The notes: generated from the sequence alone by a model not told the origin. DNA of 64,000 nucleotides from CAVOXO01 sp963700425 (GCA_963700425.1 CAVOXO010000002.1:62001-126000), one strand, 5' to 3'; shown: positions 9,700-19,456, counted from the stretch's first letter. Translations and numbers: made by a program.

Positions 9700-9728
9700 C
9701 GTCCCAGCGTCGCTCCGACGCCGGACGA

Positions 9729-10790
9729 TCAGCGATCCGACCAGGCGGAGCGGGTCGCGGTGATCTGGTCGTCGGGCAGTTCCACGTAGCCGGTGTCGCC
9801 GAACGCCATGGTCACCGCCTCGGTGTACGCGTCGTTGAGGTAGAAGTCGACGAAATCGGCCAGCGCCTCGTTGGAGGCCGACCTTGTCGGTGTTGACGTA
9901 GATGAACAGCGGCCGCGGACAGCGGGTAGCTTCCGTCCGCGATCGTGTCCGTGCCGGCGGCCACACATCCGTCACCACCGTCGACCTCGATCTCGTTGAT
10001 CTTGTCGCCCTGCTCCTCCGCATAGGCGAACCCGACCCACCCCAGCGAGGTGTCATTGGCCTCGATGCCGGTGATGATCGTGTTGTCGTCGGCCGACGCG
10101 TTGTAGTCGGTACGGGTGGTGCCCACCTGATCCTCGGTGATCGTATCCCTCGTCGAGACGGACCTCCTCGGGATCAGCGAGGGCGATCTCGATGAAGCTG
10201 TCATAGGTGCCGGACTCGGCTCCGGGACCGAAGATCTCCGAGCGGCGCATCGGGCAGCTCGGTGGTCGAGCCCAACTCCGAGGCGACGCGGCATCGCGCC
10301 CGCCCAGGTGTCGACCCCGTTGGCCTCGGGTCCGATGAGGGCATAGAGATCGTTGAAATTCAGGCACGCCACGGCGTCGTTGGCAGGGTTGGTCATGACG
10401 GTCATCCCGTCGAAGCCCAACTTCAGCTCGACATAGTTGATGCCGTTGTCTCGCACACGTGTCCGCCTCTTCGTCCTTGATGGCACGCGACGCATTGGAG
10501 ATGTCGGTCTCGCCGTCGCAGAAGAGCTTGAAGCCGTCACCGGTACCGGGACCGTCAACCTTGATATCGACACCTGGCTCCTTCTGTGCGTAGAGCTCGG
10601 CCGACCTTCGAGGTGATGGGCTCCACCGTGGACGAGCCGGACACGACGATGGCGCCACTCAGACCCTGCGGAATCGGACACGTCGACCGACGACGTGTCG
10701 TCCTCGGTGCTGCCGCAGGCCGACAGCGCCATTGCCGCGGCCGCACAGAGCGCACCGGCCCGAACGAACGAAGAGTTTGCTCAGCTTCAC
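9729..10790 (-). CDS. pstS: PstS phosphate-binding lipoprotein (several frameshifts as assembled)
   Basis: GTG start at 10790 with AGGAGG 6 bases upstream. Signal sequence KLSKLFVRAGALCAAAAMAL followed by lipobox LSACG (split by one shift near 10763). The phosphate-binding signature VVSGSSTVEPI lies near residue 45; later blocks are CDGETDISNASRAIKDEE, GINYVELKLGFDGM and GWVGFAYAEEQ, and the end FVDFYLNDAYTEAVTMAFG. These fit PstS of the PBP-like family. At least five shifts are present. It captures phosphate outside the membrane and hands it to PstCA. It is the first gene of pstSCAB, with a PHO-box-like element upstream. Confidence 0.85.
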
Positions 10791-10870
10791 CAACAGCCTC
10801 CTGGCTCGAGATGTCTGCAGCACGGGGGGTTGCGCCGCCGCAGCGGCAACCTAGGAGGCCCACATGTCAT

Positions 10871-10902
10871 CGAATGAGAACGAGGGTTACGAGAAGGTGA
10901 AC
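10871..10902 (-). promoter_or_regulatory. PHO-box-like repeats upstream of pstS
   Basis: Read on the minus strand, GTTCACCTTCTC, GTAACCCTC and GTTCTCATTCG follow one another at roughly 11-base spacing, about 80 bases upstream of the pstS start. Known: actinobacterial PhoP/RegX3 sites are direct 11-base repeats beginning GTTCA. Only the first unit matches well, and the spacing is 12 and then 9, so this is a weak candidate. Confidence 0.35.
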
Positions 10903-10928
10903 AACCAGGGAAGGCTCGGATCGGAGGG

Positions 10929-11936
10929 TCAGGCCTTCGCATCCATGAACATCACCTTCAGCGACTCGTAGCTGTCCACGACCCGCCCGGCACCGAGGAC
11001 GACCGACTCGAGCGGTTGGCGCACGAGCTGGACGGGCACCTCGGTGGCGTTGGCGAGGCGAATGTCGAGGCCCTTGAGCATCGAGCCGCCTCCGACGAGG
11101 TTGATTCCCTGGACGATGAGATCCTGGGCCAGTTCGGGTGGCGCCTTGCCGAGGCACTCGACCACCGATTCCACGATGGTGTTGACCGGCTCGGAGATGG
11201 CTTGGCGCACCTCCGTCGGGGCTCAGCACCACCGTTCGCGGCAGGCCCGCTCATGAGCTCGCGTCCGCGTGACCTCGGCGCTGAATTCGCCCTCGGTCAC
11301 CTCGGCAGATCCGACGGCGATCTTGATCTCCTCGGCCGTCTGTTCGCCGATGGCGATGCCGTACTCGCGCCGGATGAAGTTGATGATCGCCGCGTCGATG
11401 TCGAAGCTCCCGACGCGCACCGCATTGATGGCGACGATCCCCCCGAGGGACACGAGAGCCGTCTCGGAGGTACCGCCTCCGATGTCGACGACCATGTTGG
11501 CGATCGGTTCGTTGATCGGGAGTCCCGCACCGATGGCCGCTGCCATCGGCTGTTCGAGCAGGTGAGCATCGGCTGCGCCGGCCCGCTTGGTGGCCTCTCG
11601 AACCGCTCTCCGCTCGACGGCAGTGATGGCCGACGGCACGCAGATCACGACGCGAGGGCGATTGAACCGGTTGACCCCCGCTCGTTTGAGGAGCAGCCGG
11701 ATCATCTCCTGGGTCACCTCGAAGTCGGTGATGGCCCCCTTGCGAAGCGGCCGCACGGCGACGATGTAGGAGGGGGTGCGCCCGATCATCTGCCAGGCAT
11801 CGCGGCCCATCGCCAGGACCTCCCGGGTCCGGCTGTTGAGGGCGATCACCGACGGTTCGTTCAGGATGATCCCCGCGCCGCGGGCGTAGACCAGGGTGTT
11901 CGCGGTGCCGAGATCGATGGCGAGGTCACGGGCCAT
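10929..11936 (-). CDS. mreB: MreB rod-shape actin homologue (local frameshifts as assembled)
   Basis: 336 codons, the usual MreB length. ATG at 11936. Actin-fold motifs: phosphate-1 loop AIDLGTANTLVYARG at residue 5, connect-1 GGGTSETALVSLGG region (VVDIGGGTSE), and adenosine motif NLVGGGSMLKGLDIRL near the end. About three one-base shifts fall between 11225 and 11270, where frames interleave around LMSGLPRTVVLSPTEVRQA; the start and end are again in one frame. MreB polymers guide lateral wall synthesis. mreC/mreD are not adjacent; upstream lie a small membrane protein and moaE, overlapping in operon fashion. A wall-associated L,D-transpeptidase is elsewhere in the window. Confidence 0.87.
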
Positions 11937-12180
11937 CGGCCACGTCCTCGTTCTGGTTCTCGTTCTCGTTCTCGTTCTCGTTCTCGGGTCGACGGACGTT
12001 CACACTCGACATCTGACGCGGGCCGCGTTCGTCCGCGGGGGCGAGGGTCGACATCCGTCGCGAGAAATCGTTGATGGAGGTGTCGAAACGCTGGGGCGAC
12101 CGGTGTCGCCACGCGAGAACCGCGGTCCCCACCAGGGAGACGACCAGAGCCACCCCGAGGAACCAGACGCTCGGGCTCAC
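11926..12180 (-). CDS. Small single-pass membrane protein with Glu-Asn repeat tail
   Basis: 84 residues. GTG at 12180 has GGAGG 5 bases upstream and overlaps the moaE stop (GTGA). Residues 3-23 form one membrane helix (SVWFLGVALVVSLVGTAVLAW), followed by a basic segment RHRSPQRF and a polar region. The tail from about residue 68 is PENENENENENQNEDVADG, encoded by a hexanucleotide repeat. The gene runs 11 bases into mreB, so it is translationally linked to it. I recognise no family. Position between moaE and mreB may simply be operon packing; a role in envelope shape is only suggested by the neighbour. Confidence 0.65.
   Translation of the reverse strand: MSPSVWFLGVALVVSLVGTAVLAWRHRSPQRFDTSINDFSRRMSTLAPADERGPRQMSSVNVRRPENENENENENQNEDVADGP
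11946..11988. repeat. Tandem hexanucleotide repeat (TTCTCG)n inside a gene
   Basis: On the plus strand GTTCTG is followed by four to five copies of GTTCTC. On the coding minus strand this is GAGAAC, read as Glu-Asn pairs at the C-terminus of the small membrane protein. Because the unit is 6 bases, copy-number changes would keep the frame and only alter tail length. Confidence 0.85.
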
Positions 12181-12656
12181 GAGACCTCCGAGGGGACCAC
12201 GATCGTCGCGGTCTCGCGGCCCCAGTCGTCGCCATCCGCCCACACCTCTCGCTTCCACACCGGGGCCGACTCCTTGACGGCGTCGATGGCGAAGCGGGCG
12301 GCCTCGAAGGCCTCGGAACGGTGAGGGGCCGAGACCGCCACCACGACCGCCGCTTCGGTCAACGGAACGTCACCGACCCGATGCATGATGCCGATCCGAC
12401 CGAGAGTGGTCCAGCGTTGCCGGCACTCGGTGGCCACCGCGGCGAGCGCCGAACGTGCGCCTTCCTCATAGGCTTCGTAGTGGAGCCGGGAGACCCCCGA
12501 GCGCCCCTCGGAGTGGTCGCGGGCCGTTCCCGTGAACACCACGACCGCGCCGCACCGCGCTATCGCCGCCCACCGGCCGACCGCGTCGGTGGGGAGGTCG
12601 CCCTCGACGAGGTCGATCCAGTCCATGTCCTCGGGTTCGGGTACCACGATGATCAT
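12177..12656 (-). CDS. moaE: Molybdopterin synthase catalytic subunit MoaE
   Basis: 159 residues from ATG 12656. Typical MoaE blocks: VVFTGTARDHSEGRSGVSRL near residue 40 (FxGxxR...G), LHYEAYEEGA, then IMHRVGDVPLTEAAVVVAV and SAPHRSEAFEAARFAIDAVK with APVWKREVW, containing the conserved basic residues that hold precursor Z and the MoaD tail. It transfers sulfur from thiocarboxylated MoaD to precursor Z to form molybdopterin. No moaD or other molybdenum-cofactor gene is adjacent, so the partner must be encoded elsewhere. There is no good ribosome site at the ATG; the acidic N-terminus (MIIVVPEPEDMDWIDLVEG) is an extension relative to E. coli MoaE. Confidence 0.88.
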   Translation of the reverse strand: MIIVVPEPEDMDWIDLVEGDLPTDAVGRWAAIARCGAVVVFTGTARDHSEGRSGVSRLHYEAYEEGARSALAAVATECRQRWTTLGRIGIMHRVGDVPLTEAAVVVAVSAPHRSEAFEAARFAIDAVKESAPVWKREVWADGDDWGRETATIVVPSEVS

Positions 12657-12733
12657 GGTAGGAGAAGGCCTGCGACGGGACCGAGCCGGGCACCGCGCTC
12701 GTGTGGCGGGGCGCCACCTATATCGTGAGCGGC

Positions 12734-13824
12734 GTGCTCGAAGGGGATGATGACGACCACCGGCCGCCCCCGTCACCGATGGATCGAACGTGGGTCCATC
12801 CTGCGGAGGCCGCGGTGGCACGTTCGGCGGCTCCCGTGCGATCGAGACGGCGCCCCTCGGCGGGGATGCTCGTGGCTGCGGCAGCCACGGGCGCTCTGAG
12901 CATGTTCGGGATCCTCGCGATCACCGGCATGGTCTCCGGATTCGGCTCCGATGCCGACACGACCACCCGCAACTTCGTCTCGATTCCCGCCCAGGTGCAG
13001 CGTGGAACCATGCAATCGATCGTCGCGGTTCGGGTCGACGGACCCGATTCGATCATCCGTTCTGCAGGCCTCGTCGTCGACGACTCCGGCCACATCGTCA
13101 CCTCCGCGTCGGGTCTCCACGACGGCGCCACGGTCACCGTCGATTCGGGCGAGAACGCCTGGAGCGAGGTCGAGATCGTCGGCATCGACGACGCGACCAA
13201 CCTTGCGGTGATCCGGGTTCGACAGCCGGCCACCCTGAAACCGGTCACCGTGAGCGAGCCCGACATGGGAGCCGTGAGCCTGGTTCAGGCCGGGAGCGAC
13301 GGCACAGCGATCGGCGAGAGCCAGGTCGCCAACACCAATGAGGTCGTCACCATGGGCGACATCTCTCTCATCGGCGCGGTGATCATCTCGACCGACCAAC
13401 CCGCCGCCGATGCCACGGTCGCCATGAACGACCGGGGCGCCGCGGTGGCGTTGCCGACCTACGTCGACGACGATCCCGACGATCTGTTGATCTACGCGGT
13501 GCCGGCCCAGACCGCCGTCCGGGTGGGCCACGACATCGCTCGCCGGGGACACAGCTCGAACGTGTCACTCGGCATCGAGGCGACACCGGCCGACAACCAC
13601 GGGGTCCGGGTATCGGCATTGACGGTCGGCGGCCCGGCCGACCCGCGGGCGTCGAGGCAGAGGATCGACTGTCGGCCATCGACGGCTGCCCCGTCCACGA
13701 CCTCACCCGTCTGTTCGGGTGCCTTCTGCGATACCACGACGATTCGTCGGTCACGCTGACCGTGTGGCGCGACGGTGAGCAGATCGACCTCGAGGCCACT
13801 CTGCATTCGCTCGACGTCCGCTGA
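12734..13824 (+). CDS. HtrA-like membrane protein lacking a catalytic triad (one frameshift)
   Basis: About 363 codons. GTG 12734 or 12725 are possible starts. The N-terminal motif MDRTWVHPAEA is shared with actinobacterial HtrA proteins, followed by one membrane helix (residues about 50-70), a trypsin-like fold and a PDZ-like end. Where HtrA has TNAHV the sequence reads TSASGLHDG, and where it has GNSGGPL it reads ADATVAMNDRGAA, so catalytic His and Ser are missing. One missing base near 13648 (ADPxAGVEAEDRL) puts the PDZ part, ending EATLHSLDVR, into the next frame. It is probably a non-proteolytic binding or sensing protein. It is divergent from moaE. Confidence 0.7.
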
Positions 13825-13833
13825 GGCGTTCGT

Positions 13834-14802
13834 TCAGCCTCGACCTCTGCGGCTCCACCAGCGAACCGCAGCCACACCGGACGCGGCCACGGCCGCTCCG
13901 GACGCCACCAGACGCGGCCAGCGAGACGTCCTGTCGACGGCGCGCGGTCAGCGACGACCACCATCCCTCGCCGGCGGAGTCGATGACGGCCTCCTCGTTG
14001 GTCCGCCGTGCACTCCATCCGGCAGCCGCCAGCGCGTCGGACGACACCACGAGTGACGTGGCGAGGTAGCTCCTCAGCACCGGGTCCGAGAAGGCCCCGT
14101 CGGAGTCGTCGCGGACCGTGCCGGCGCCGCGGGTGAAGAGCCTTCCCGACAGTTCGAGCTGGTGGCTGGCCCGGATCCACCCGTGAGGTGCGACGTGGAA
14201 GGTGTCCATCGACCCTGTTCTCCGACGCCCACCGGACGGCATCGACCAGGTCGTCGACGTGAAGGAACTGACGGTACGGGTCCGACTCCTCGACGGGGAC
14301 GACGTGGGGATTCCACGGCGAGTTCTCACCGAGCGGGCTGCGGGAGGACACGGCCCCGGCGATGACGACGGGTCGGAGTATCGCCAGGGCACATCCGACT
14401 CTCGACGGCGTACGAGCCGACGACGTCCTCGATGTCGGCCCAGCGGCGCGCCGGGTGACCCACCGGCCACGTCGTCATGGCCGCCGTCTCGCCCAGGGGC
14501 ACCGGATGATCGGGCGACGGCCCGAACACCAGCGCCGAGGACACGAGCGTCACGTGACGAACCGCGGCGTCACGGAGCGAGTCGCACCATCGCATCACCG
14601 AGGCCGGATCGACCACCGGCCGCCCCGATCCGTCGATGTCGAGCGACGAGCCAGAACCCCACATCACCACGTCGAGCGGACCCGACCCCGGTTCGACCCC
14701 CCAGGGTGGAGACCCTCCGACGATCACCGCGTCGTCGCTCCAACGAGTCGCCAGCCGACGTGCCATCGGCGTATCGACGCCATCGATCAGAACGCGCCCC
14801 AC
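13834..14802 (-). CDS. NAD-dependent epimerase-like (extended SDR) protein with C-terminal helix
   Basis: About 323 codons with three frameshifts (near 14390, 14215 and 13930). GTG start 14802 with AAGG 8 bases upstream. Blocks: N-terminal VGRVLIDGVDTPMARRLA, VTLVSSALVFGP (the SSxxxYG strand with Tyr replaced by Phe), and FLHVDDLVDAVRWA, typical of sugar epimerases. The usual GxxGxxG dinucleotide motif is not seen at the N-terminus. The C-terminus after the last shift is a hydrophobic segment ASGAAVAASGVAAVRWWSRR, a likely membrane anchor. The loss of the nucleotide and Tyr motifs suggests a divergent or non-catalytic member. Confidence 0.6.
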
Positions 14803-14863
14803 GGTGCCACCTTTCGTGCCCGACGAGTGAGTCGACCCACAGCAGATTGTGATCCCCCCTACC

Positions 14864-16163
14864 ATGCTCAGCGTGAGCTCATTCGGTCCATTCGGCGACG
14901 ACCCGGACCTGGCCGCGGCCTTCGAACAGATGTTCCGCCTCCTCGGCTCCGAGGGAGCCGGGTCGGACACGGATCGGGCCCGTTCGGTGGCGGCGTCGGT
15001 CGCGAACGACGGCCGGAGTGAACCCAACGTCGATCCCGACGGTGCGCCTGCGCATCGAGGAACTCGCCCGGGTGGCGGAGCTCCAGGTCATCGAGGTGAG
15101 CGGCCTCGACAACATCCTGGGTGTGGCCTCGAAGGTGACCGCCGTCAATCGGGGCGGCTGGACCGCGACGACGGTCGATGCGTACTGGCCTCTGTTCGAG
15201 ACCTTGTCATCGTCATTGGGGACCATGTTGACCGCACAGCTCGACGAGATGTCCGAGGCCGACATGTCGGATCTCTCCGATCTGCTCCCCGACGGCATGC
15301 CCCTCGACATGTCGGCGCTCATGGCGGGGCTGTCCAACTTCATGGGGCCGATGATGCTCGTGACCCTCGCCGGCTCCACCGTCGGTCAGCTCGGACGGCG
15401 CTCCTTCGGGAGCTACGAGCTGCCGATACCGCGGTCGGGTGGCGACCTTCTGGTGGTGGCCACCGCGGTCGACGAGTTCGCCCGCGAGTGGAGCCTCGAG
15501 GCCGACGACGTCCGCCTCTGGGTGGTGTTCCGCGAGATCTCGATGCACGCCGTTCTCACGCTTCCCCACGTATCGGCGCGGCTCACCGATCTGTTGTCGC
15601 GCCACGCCCGCAGCTTCAGGGCCGACCCCGATGCGATGTCCGAACAACTCGGCGGGATCGACCCCTACGACCCGTCATCGATCGAGCGGCTCTCCGACGT
15701 CTTCGCCGATCCCAACGTGATACTCCGCGCCATCCGCTCGCCCGAACAGCTCGAGCTGGTTCCCCACATCGATGCCCTCGTGAGCGCCATCTGCGCCTAC
15801 AGCGACTGGGTCGTCGACACGATCGGAACGCGATTCATCGCGTCCTACCCCATGATGACCGAGGCACTGCGGCGCCGACGCATCGAGACCGACATGTCCA
15901 CCGAGTTCGTGGAACGCCTTTTCGGCCTGGAGCTGACCCGCGACAAGCTCGAGACGGCGACCGCCTTCGTCAACGGGATCATCGACCGCGGTGGCTCCGA
16001 CGCCCTCGCCGCGCTGTGGTCGGCCGAGGCGCACCTTCCCACACCCGCCGAGATGGAGGCCCCCGGTCTGTGGCTGGCCCGAGTGCGACCCGACGAGGCT
16101 CAGGACCTGCCCGAACTGGACGAGCCGCCCGATGTCCCCGACTTCTGGGATCTCGACACCTGA
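14864..16163 (+). CDS. DUF2342 family protein (putative zinc metalloprotease/hydrolase-like)
   Basis: About 433 codons from ATG 14864 (GTG 14849 and 14873 are alternatives), with one frameshift near 15030. Opening FGPFGDDPDLAAAFEQMF and the later helices (LPDGMPLDMSALMAGLSNFM, GRRSFGSYELPIPR) match the actinobacterial DUF2342 family, often annotated zinc-dependent metalloprotease or F420-biosynthesis-associated. In many members a HExxH occurs after LRLWV; here the same place reads LWVVFREISMHAV, so zinc binding is doubtful. The acidic end (DLPELDEPPDVPDFWDLDT) is typical. In mycobacteria this family lies near the PDZ protease of the type at the left edge. Confidence 0.75.
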
Positions 16164-16200
16164 ACGATGGCCGCGATCTTCTGGCCACCCCCCAGGTAGA

Positions 16201-17601
16201 TCATGAGCACCGATGATCGCCAACATGGTGACGATGAGTGAGCCGAGGGGAACGGGGATGTACAGCGCGGTGGGAATGAGCGCGCCGAGAACCCAGGCGA
16301 TCTGAAAGCGCGTCTCGAAACGGACGAACAGGCGCCCACGATCGGCATCGGGTGCATCGCGTTGCACGATGGCATCGAAGGCCTGCTTTCCCGCCGATGC
16401 CGACGCCGCAACACCCGCCGCCAGGACCATCTCGCCCCCCAGACCGCCCAGAGCCATGGTGAGCACTCCGGAGACCGCCAGCAGAACCGCGCTGCCCTGG
16501 AGAATGCGCTCCTCGGGCACCATCGCCCGCAGCCGTGGCGCCAAGCGCGGCTCCGACGAGACCTCCGAGAACGCTGGCGAGCAGAATCATCCCGAAGTGC
16601 CACATCGGCGGCACGTACAGCTCGCCGTCGACCACCACGTCGTAGCCGTCGACCCGCTCGGCGACGCCGGCGATCGCCCGTGCGGCGCGGGCCGACAGGG
16701 GGATGCGTTCAGCCGCGCCTCGCAGTTCGAACGCCAGGAGGAACGTGACGAAGCCCACCGCACCGCGTAGCCCCGCCATGAGCGTTCCCGCCGTCACGAT
16801 CGCGGTGGATCGCAGTTCGGCGCGCTCCGCCTCGGCGGCCTCGGCCGGAGGCAGGGTCGACTCGGACGTACCGGCATCGGAGCGGATCTGAACGGCGGCC
16901 ACCGTGGCGAGGCCGTACGCCACGACCGCGGCGGCCATCACCACCGGCGCACCGATCTGCAACAGGATGGCCCCCACCGTGCCCGCGGCGAAGCCGGTGA
17001 TCCCGCTCAACAGCTGGAGCTTCGAGTTCGCCTCCACGAGCGCGACATCGCCCTCGACCACATGAGGCACCACGGCGGCCTTGGCGACCTGATAGGTCTT
17101 GGCCAGAACCAGCATCAGGAACGCCTCGGGAAAGAGCGCCAGGGACTCACCTGCGATGGACACCACCATCACCGAGGCCACGACCGCTCTCGCCGCCATC
17201 GACGCGATGATGACGCTTCGGTGGCCGCCCCTGACGCGATCGATCATGGGCGCCACGAGCGGAGCGACGATGGCGAACGGGGCCATGGTCAGCACGAGGC
17301 CCAACAGGACCTTCGATCGACCCTCTGCCGGATCGACGTCGAAGAAGAGGGTGCCGGCCAGAGCGAACGCCAGGAGCGTCTCCCCCGCCACGGACAGGAC
17401 GTGAACCACGGCCAGCCGGGAGAACGGGGCGTTCCAGTCGACCTCGGACGGCGTCCGGCGGGTGGGGACGCGACGACGCGGGGGGCGGGGCTCGTCGGAG
17501 CGGTGAGGGGGCGCGACGGCCTGGGTCGCACCAGGCTGTGCGGAGTCGGGCGGAAGTGGATCCGCCCATGCAGGCCGGCCCGATGCCGGACGATCGCTCA
17601 C
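16201..17601 (-). CDS. MFS-type transporter (frameshifts near C-terminus)
   Basis: GTG start at 17601; about 466-500 codons depending on the end. A 60-residue proline- and arginine-rich cytoplasmic N-terminus is followed by about 12 hydrophobic segments, with a loop motif DRVRGGHRSVI between helices 2 and 3 that fits the MFS loop (DRxGRR). A long hydrophilic central loop occurs near residue 240. One shift near 16555 and another near 16205 move the reading frame; the last helix (LGSLIVTMLAIIGA) is followed in a third frame by YLGGGQKIAAIVQ, so the true stop may be as far left as 16100, overlapping the convergent DUF2342 gene. Substrate unknown. It lies 31 bases after regX3 and may be co-transcribed. 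Confidence 0.75.
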   Translation of the reverse strand: MSDRPASGRPAWADPLPPDSAQPGATQAVAPPHRSDEPRPPRRRVPTRRTPSEVDWNAPFSRLAVVHVLSVAGETLLAFALAGTLFFDVDPAEGRSKVLLGLVLTMAPFAIVAPLVAPMIDRVRGGHRSVIIASMAARAVVASVMVVSIAGESLALFPEAFLMLVLAKTYQVAKAAVVPHVVEGDVALVEANSKLQLLSGITGFAAGTVGAILLQIGAPVVMAAAVVAYGLATVAAVQIRSDAGTSESTLPPAEAAEAERAELRSTAIVTAGTLMAGLRGAVGFVTFLLAFELRGAAERIPLSARAARAIAGVAERVDGYDVVVDGELYVPPMWHFGMILLASVLGGLVGAALGATAAGDGARGAHSPGQRGSAGGLRSAHHGSGRSGGRDGPGGGCCGVGIGGKAGLRCHRATRCTRCRSWAPVRPFRDALSDRLGSRRAHSHRAVHPRSPRLTHRHHVGDHRCS

Positions 17602-17632
17602 ATGGCCATCGTAGGAGTCGGGTGTGACGTAC

Positions 17633-18331
17633 TCACCGGCGTGGCTGGGTGTAGCGGTAGCCCACTCCCCGTATCGTGACGATCCGCTCCGGATGGGAGG
17701 GATCGGCCTCGACCTTGGCCCGGAGTCTCTTCACGTGGACATCGAGGGTCTTGGTGTCGCCCACGTAGTCGTAACCCCACACCCGATCGATGAGCGACGC
17801 CCGCGTCAGAACCCGCCCCGCGTTCTCCATGAGCGCCAGGAGAAGCTCGAACTCCTTGCGCGGCAGAGAGGCAGGCTCTCCGTCCACCATGACCTCCCGG
17901 GACTCGACGTCGATCACCACGCCGTCGATCTGGACGGCACCGGCGGCACCGTCGTCGTCAGCGGCCACCCGCCGCCGAAGGACCGCCCGAATCCTCGCCA
18001 CCAGCTCACGAAGGCGATACGGCTTGGTGACGTAGTCGTCGGCTCCGACCTCGAGGGCCACGACCGTGTCGATCTCTTCCGACTTGGCCGTGACCATGAT
18101 GATCGGCACCGACGACCGGGTCCGGATCTCCCGGCACACGTCCACCCCCGAGATCCCGGGCAACATGACGTCGAGCAGGATCAGATCGGGTTCGATCTCC
18201 TCGACCCGTCGCAGCGCCTCGGTTCCATCGCGCGCCACCTCGACCCTGAACCCCTCACGGGTCAGCCCGACCGTCAGGGCATCGACAAAGGCTTCCTCGT
18301 CCTCCACGACGAGGACGATCGGCGAGCTCAC
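17633..18331 (-). CDS. regX3: RegX3-type response regulator
   Basis: 232 residues, intact. GTG 18331 overlaps the senX3 stop (GTGA). Receiver domain residues 1-120: acidic pocket EDEE, phospho-acceptor Asp in LILLDVMLPG (about residue 53), Thr in VPIIMVTAK and Lys in VTKPY. A winged-helix OmpR/PhoB DNA-binding domain follows, with recognition region WGYDYVGDTKTLDVHVKRLR, nearly the same as mycobacterial RegX3. It is the regulator of phosphate starvation genes in actinobacteria. Targets likely include pstS and the phoU/ppk region, which carry GTTCA repeats. Confidence 0.92.
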   Translation of the reverse strand: MSSPIVLVVEDEEAFVDALTVGLTREGFRVEVARDGTEALRRVEEIEPDLILLDVMLPGISGVDVCREIRTRSSVPIIMVTAKSEEIDTVVALEVGADDYVTKPYRLRELVARIRAVLRRRVAADDDGAAGAVQIDGVVIDVESREVMVDGEPASLPRKEFELLLALMENAGRVLTRASLIDRVWGYDYVGDTKTLDVHVKRLRAKVEADPSHPERIVTIRGVGYRYTQPRR

Positions 18332-19456
18332 CGGTCGGCCGCCGGAAGGGTCAAGGTGAACGTCGATCCTCGGCCCTCCCGCGACGTGACCGACGCCACG
18401 CCGCCATGGTTCTGCGCGACGTGGCGCACGATGGCGAGGCCGAGTCCGGTGCCGCCCGTCCCCCTCCCCCGTCCCCGGTCGACCCGGAAGAACCGCTCGA
18501 AGATCCGGTCGATGTCCCGGGCCGGTATGCCCCGCCCGTGATCCTCGACCTCGATCCTCACCGTGTCGCCGTCGGTGTCCAGAGAACGGATCTGCACCGC
18601 GCCTCCCTCGTTGCTGTACTTCACCGCGTTGTCGACCAGATTGGAGACCGCGCTGACCAACTGGCGGCGATCGCCACGGACATCGCGGACCGCTGCCAGC
18701 TCCACTTCCAGGGACACCCCCAGCGCCTCCGCTGCGGTCCGAAGACGACCCACGGCCTCCTCGACGATCGAGGTGATCGTCACATCATCGACCTCGGCAT
18801 CCTCACCGAATTCGATGCGGGAGAGCTCCAGGAGGTCGTCGATGGTGGCCGACAGGCGCACGACCTCCCGAGCGAGGCGACCCGACAGCCGCTCGACCAC
18901 CTCGGGATCGGTCTCGTCCTGGAGGGTGTCGGCCAGCAGCCCCGACCGCGCCCACGGGAGTCTTGAGCTCGTGGGAGATGTTCGCGACGAAGTCGCGTCG
19001 AACCTGGGCGACCCGGTGCCGCTCTGTCACGTTCTCGATGAACGCCACGACCTCACCGCTCTCGCCCAGGGCACCCGCCGACACCGCGTACGACGCGGAC
19101 GGTGGCCCGAAGATGTCGATCTCGCGGCGCTCGCTCTGCCCTCGATGCGCTGCGGCGGTCACCTGCTCCACCGTGTCGGCCACGAGAGAACGCCGATCGT
19201 GCGACGACAGGATGTCGGCCGCCACCCGGTTGGTGAACAATCGCCGGTCGGTCGGATCCGACACGATCACGCCCACCGAGAGGGCGTCGAGTGCCGCCGA
19301 CAAACGGTCGCGCTGCACGACGAGCGCCTCCGACGCCGCGTCGGCCAGGGGATCGGCACTCCCCGTCGGGTCTTCGGAGCGGCGGCGACCCCTCACGAGG
19401 CACACGCCCAACAACACCGAAGCCAGCGCGAGGAGCAGTACCGACGCCGCGTCCAC
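18328..19456 (-). CDS. senX3: SenX3-type sensor histidine kinase (one frameshift)
   Basis: About 376 codons. GTG 19456. One N-terminal membrane helix (SVLLLALASVLLGVCLV), then a PAS-like domain (LDALSVGVIVSDP...FTNRVAADIL), the H box FVANISHELKTPVGA with phospho-His, then after a one-base shift near 18955 the N box NLVDNAVKYS, G1 DHGRGIP, F FERFFRVDRG and G2 GTGLGLAIVRHVAQNHGG. It phosphorylates RegX3; in mycobacteria PhoU and the Pst system keep it off when phosphate is plentiful. phoU lies 14 bases upstream, so phoU-senX3-regX3 forms one transcription unit. Confidence 0.9.

Noticed and set aside
6906..10790. pst operon as a set of decayed pseudogenes
   Set aside because: All conserved blocks survive in order, with only one-base steps between them and no loss of key residues; sequence error is simpler.
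11946..11988. CRISPR-like array
   Set aside because: The repeat unit is 6 bases with no spacers; it is a coding microsatellite.
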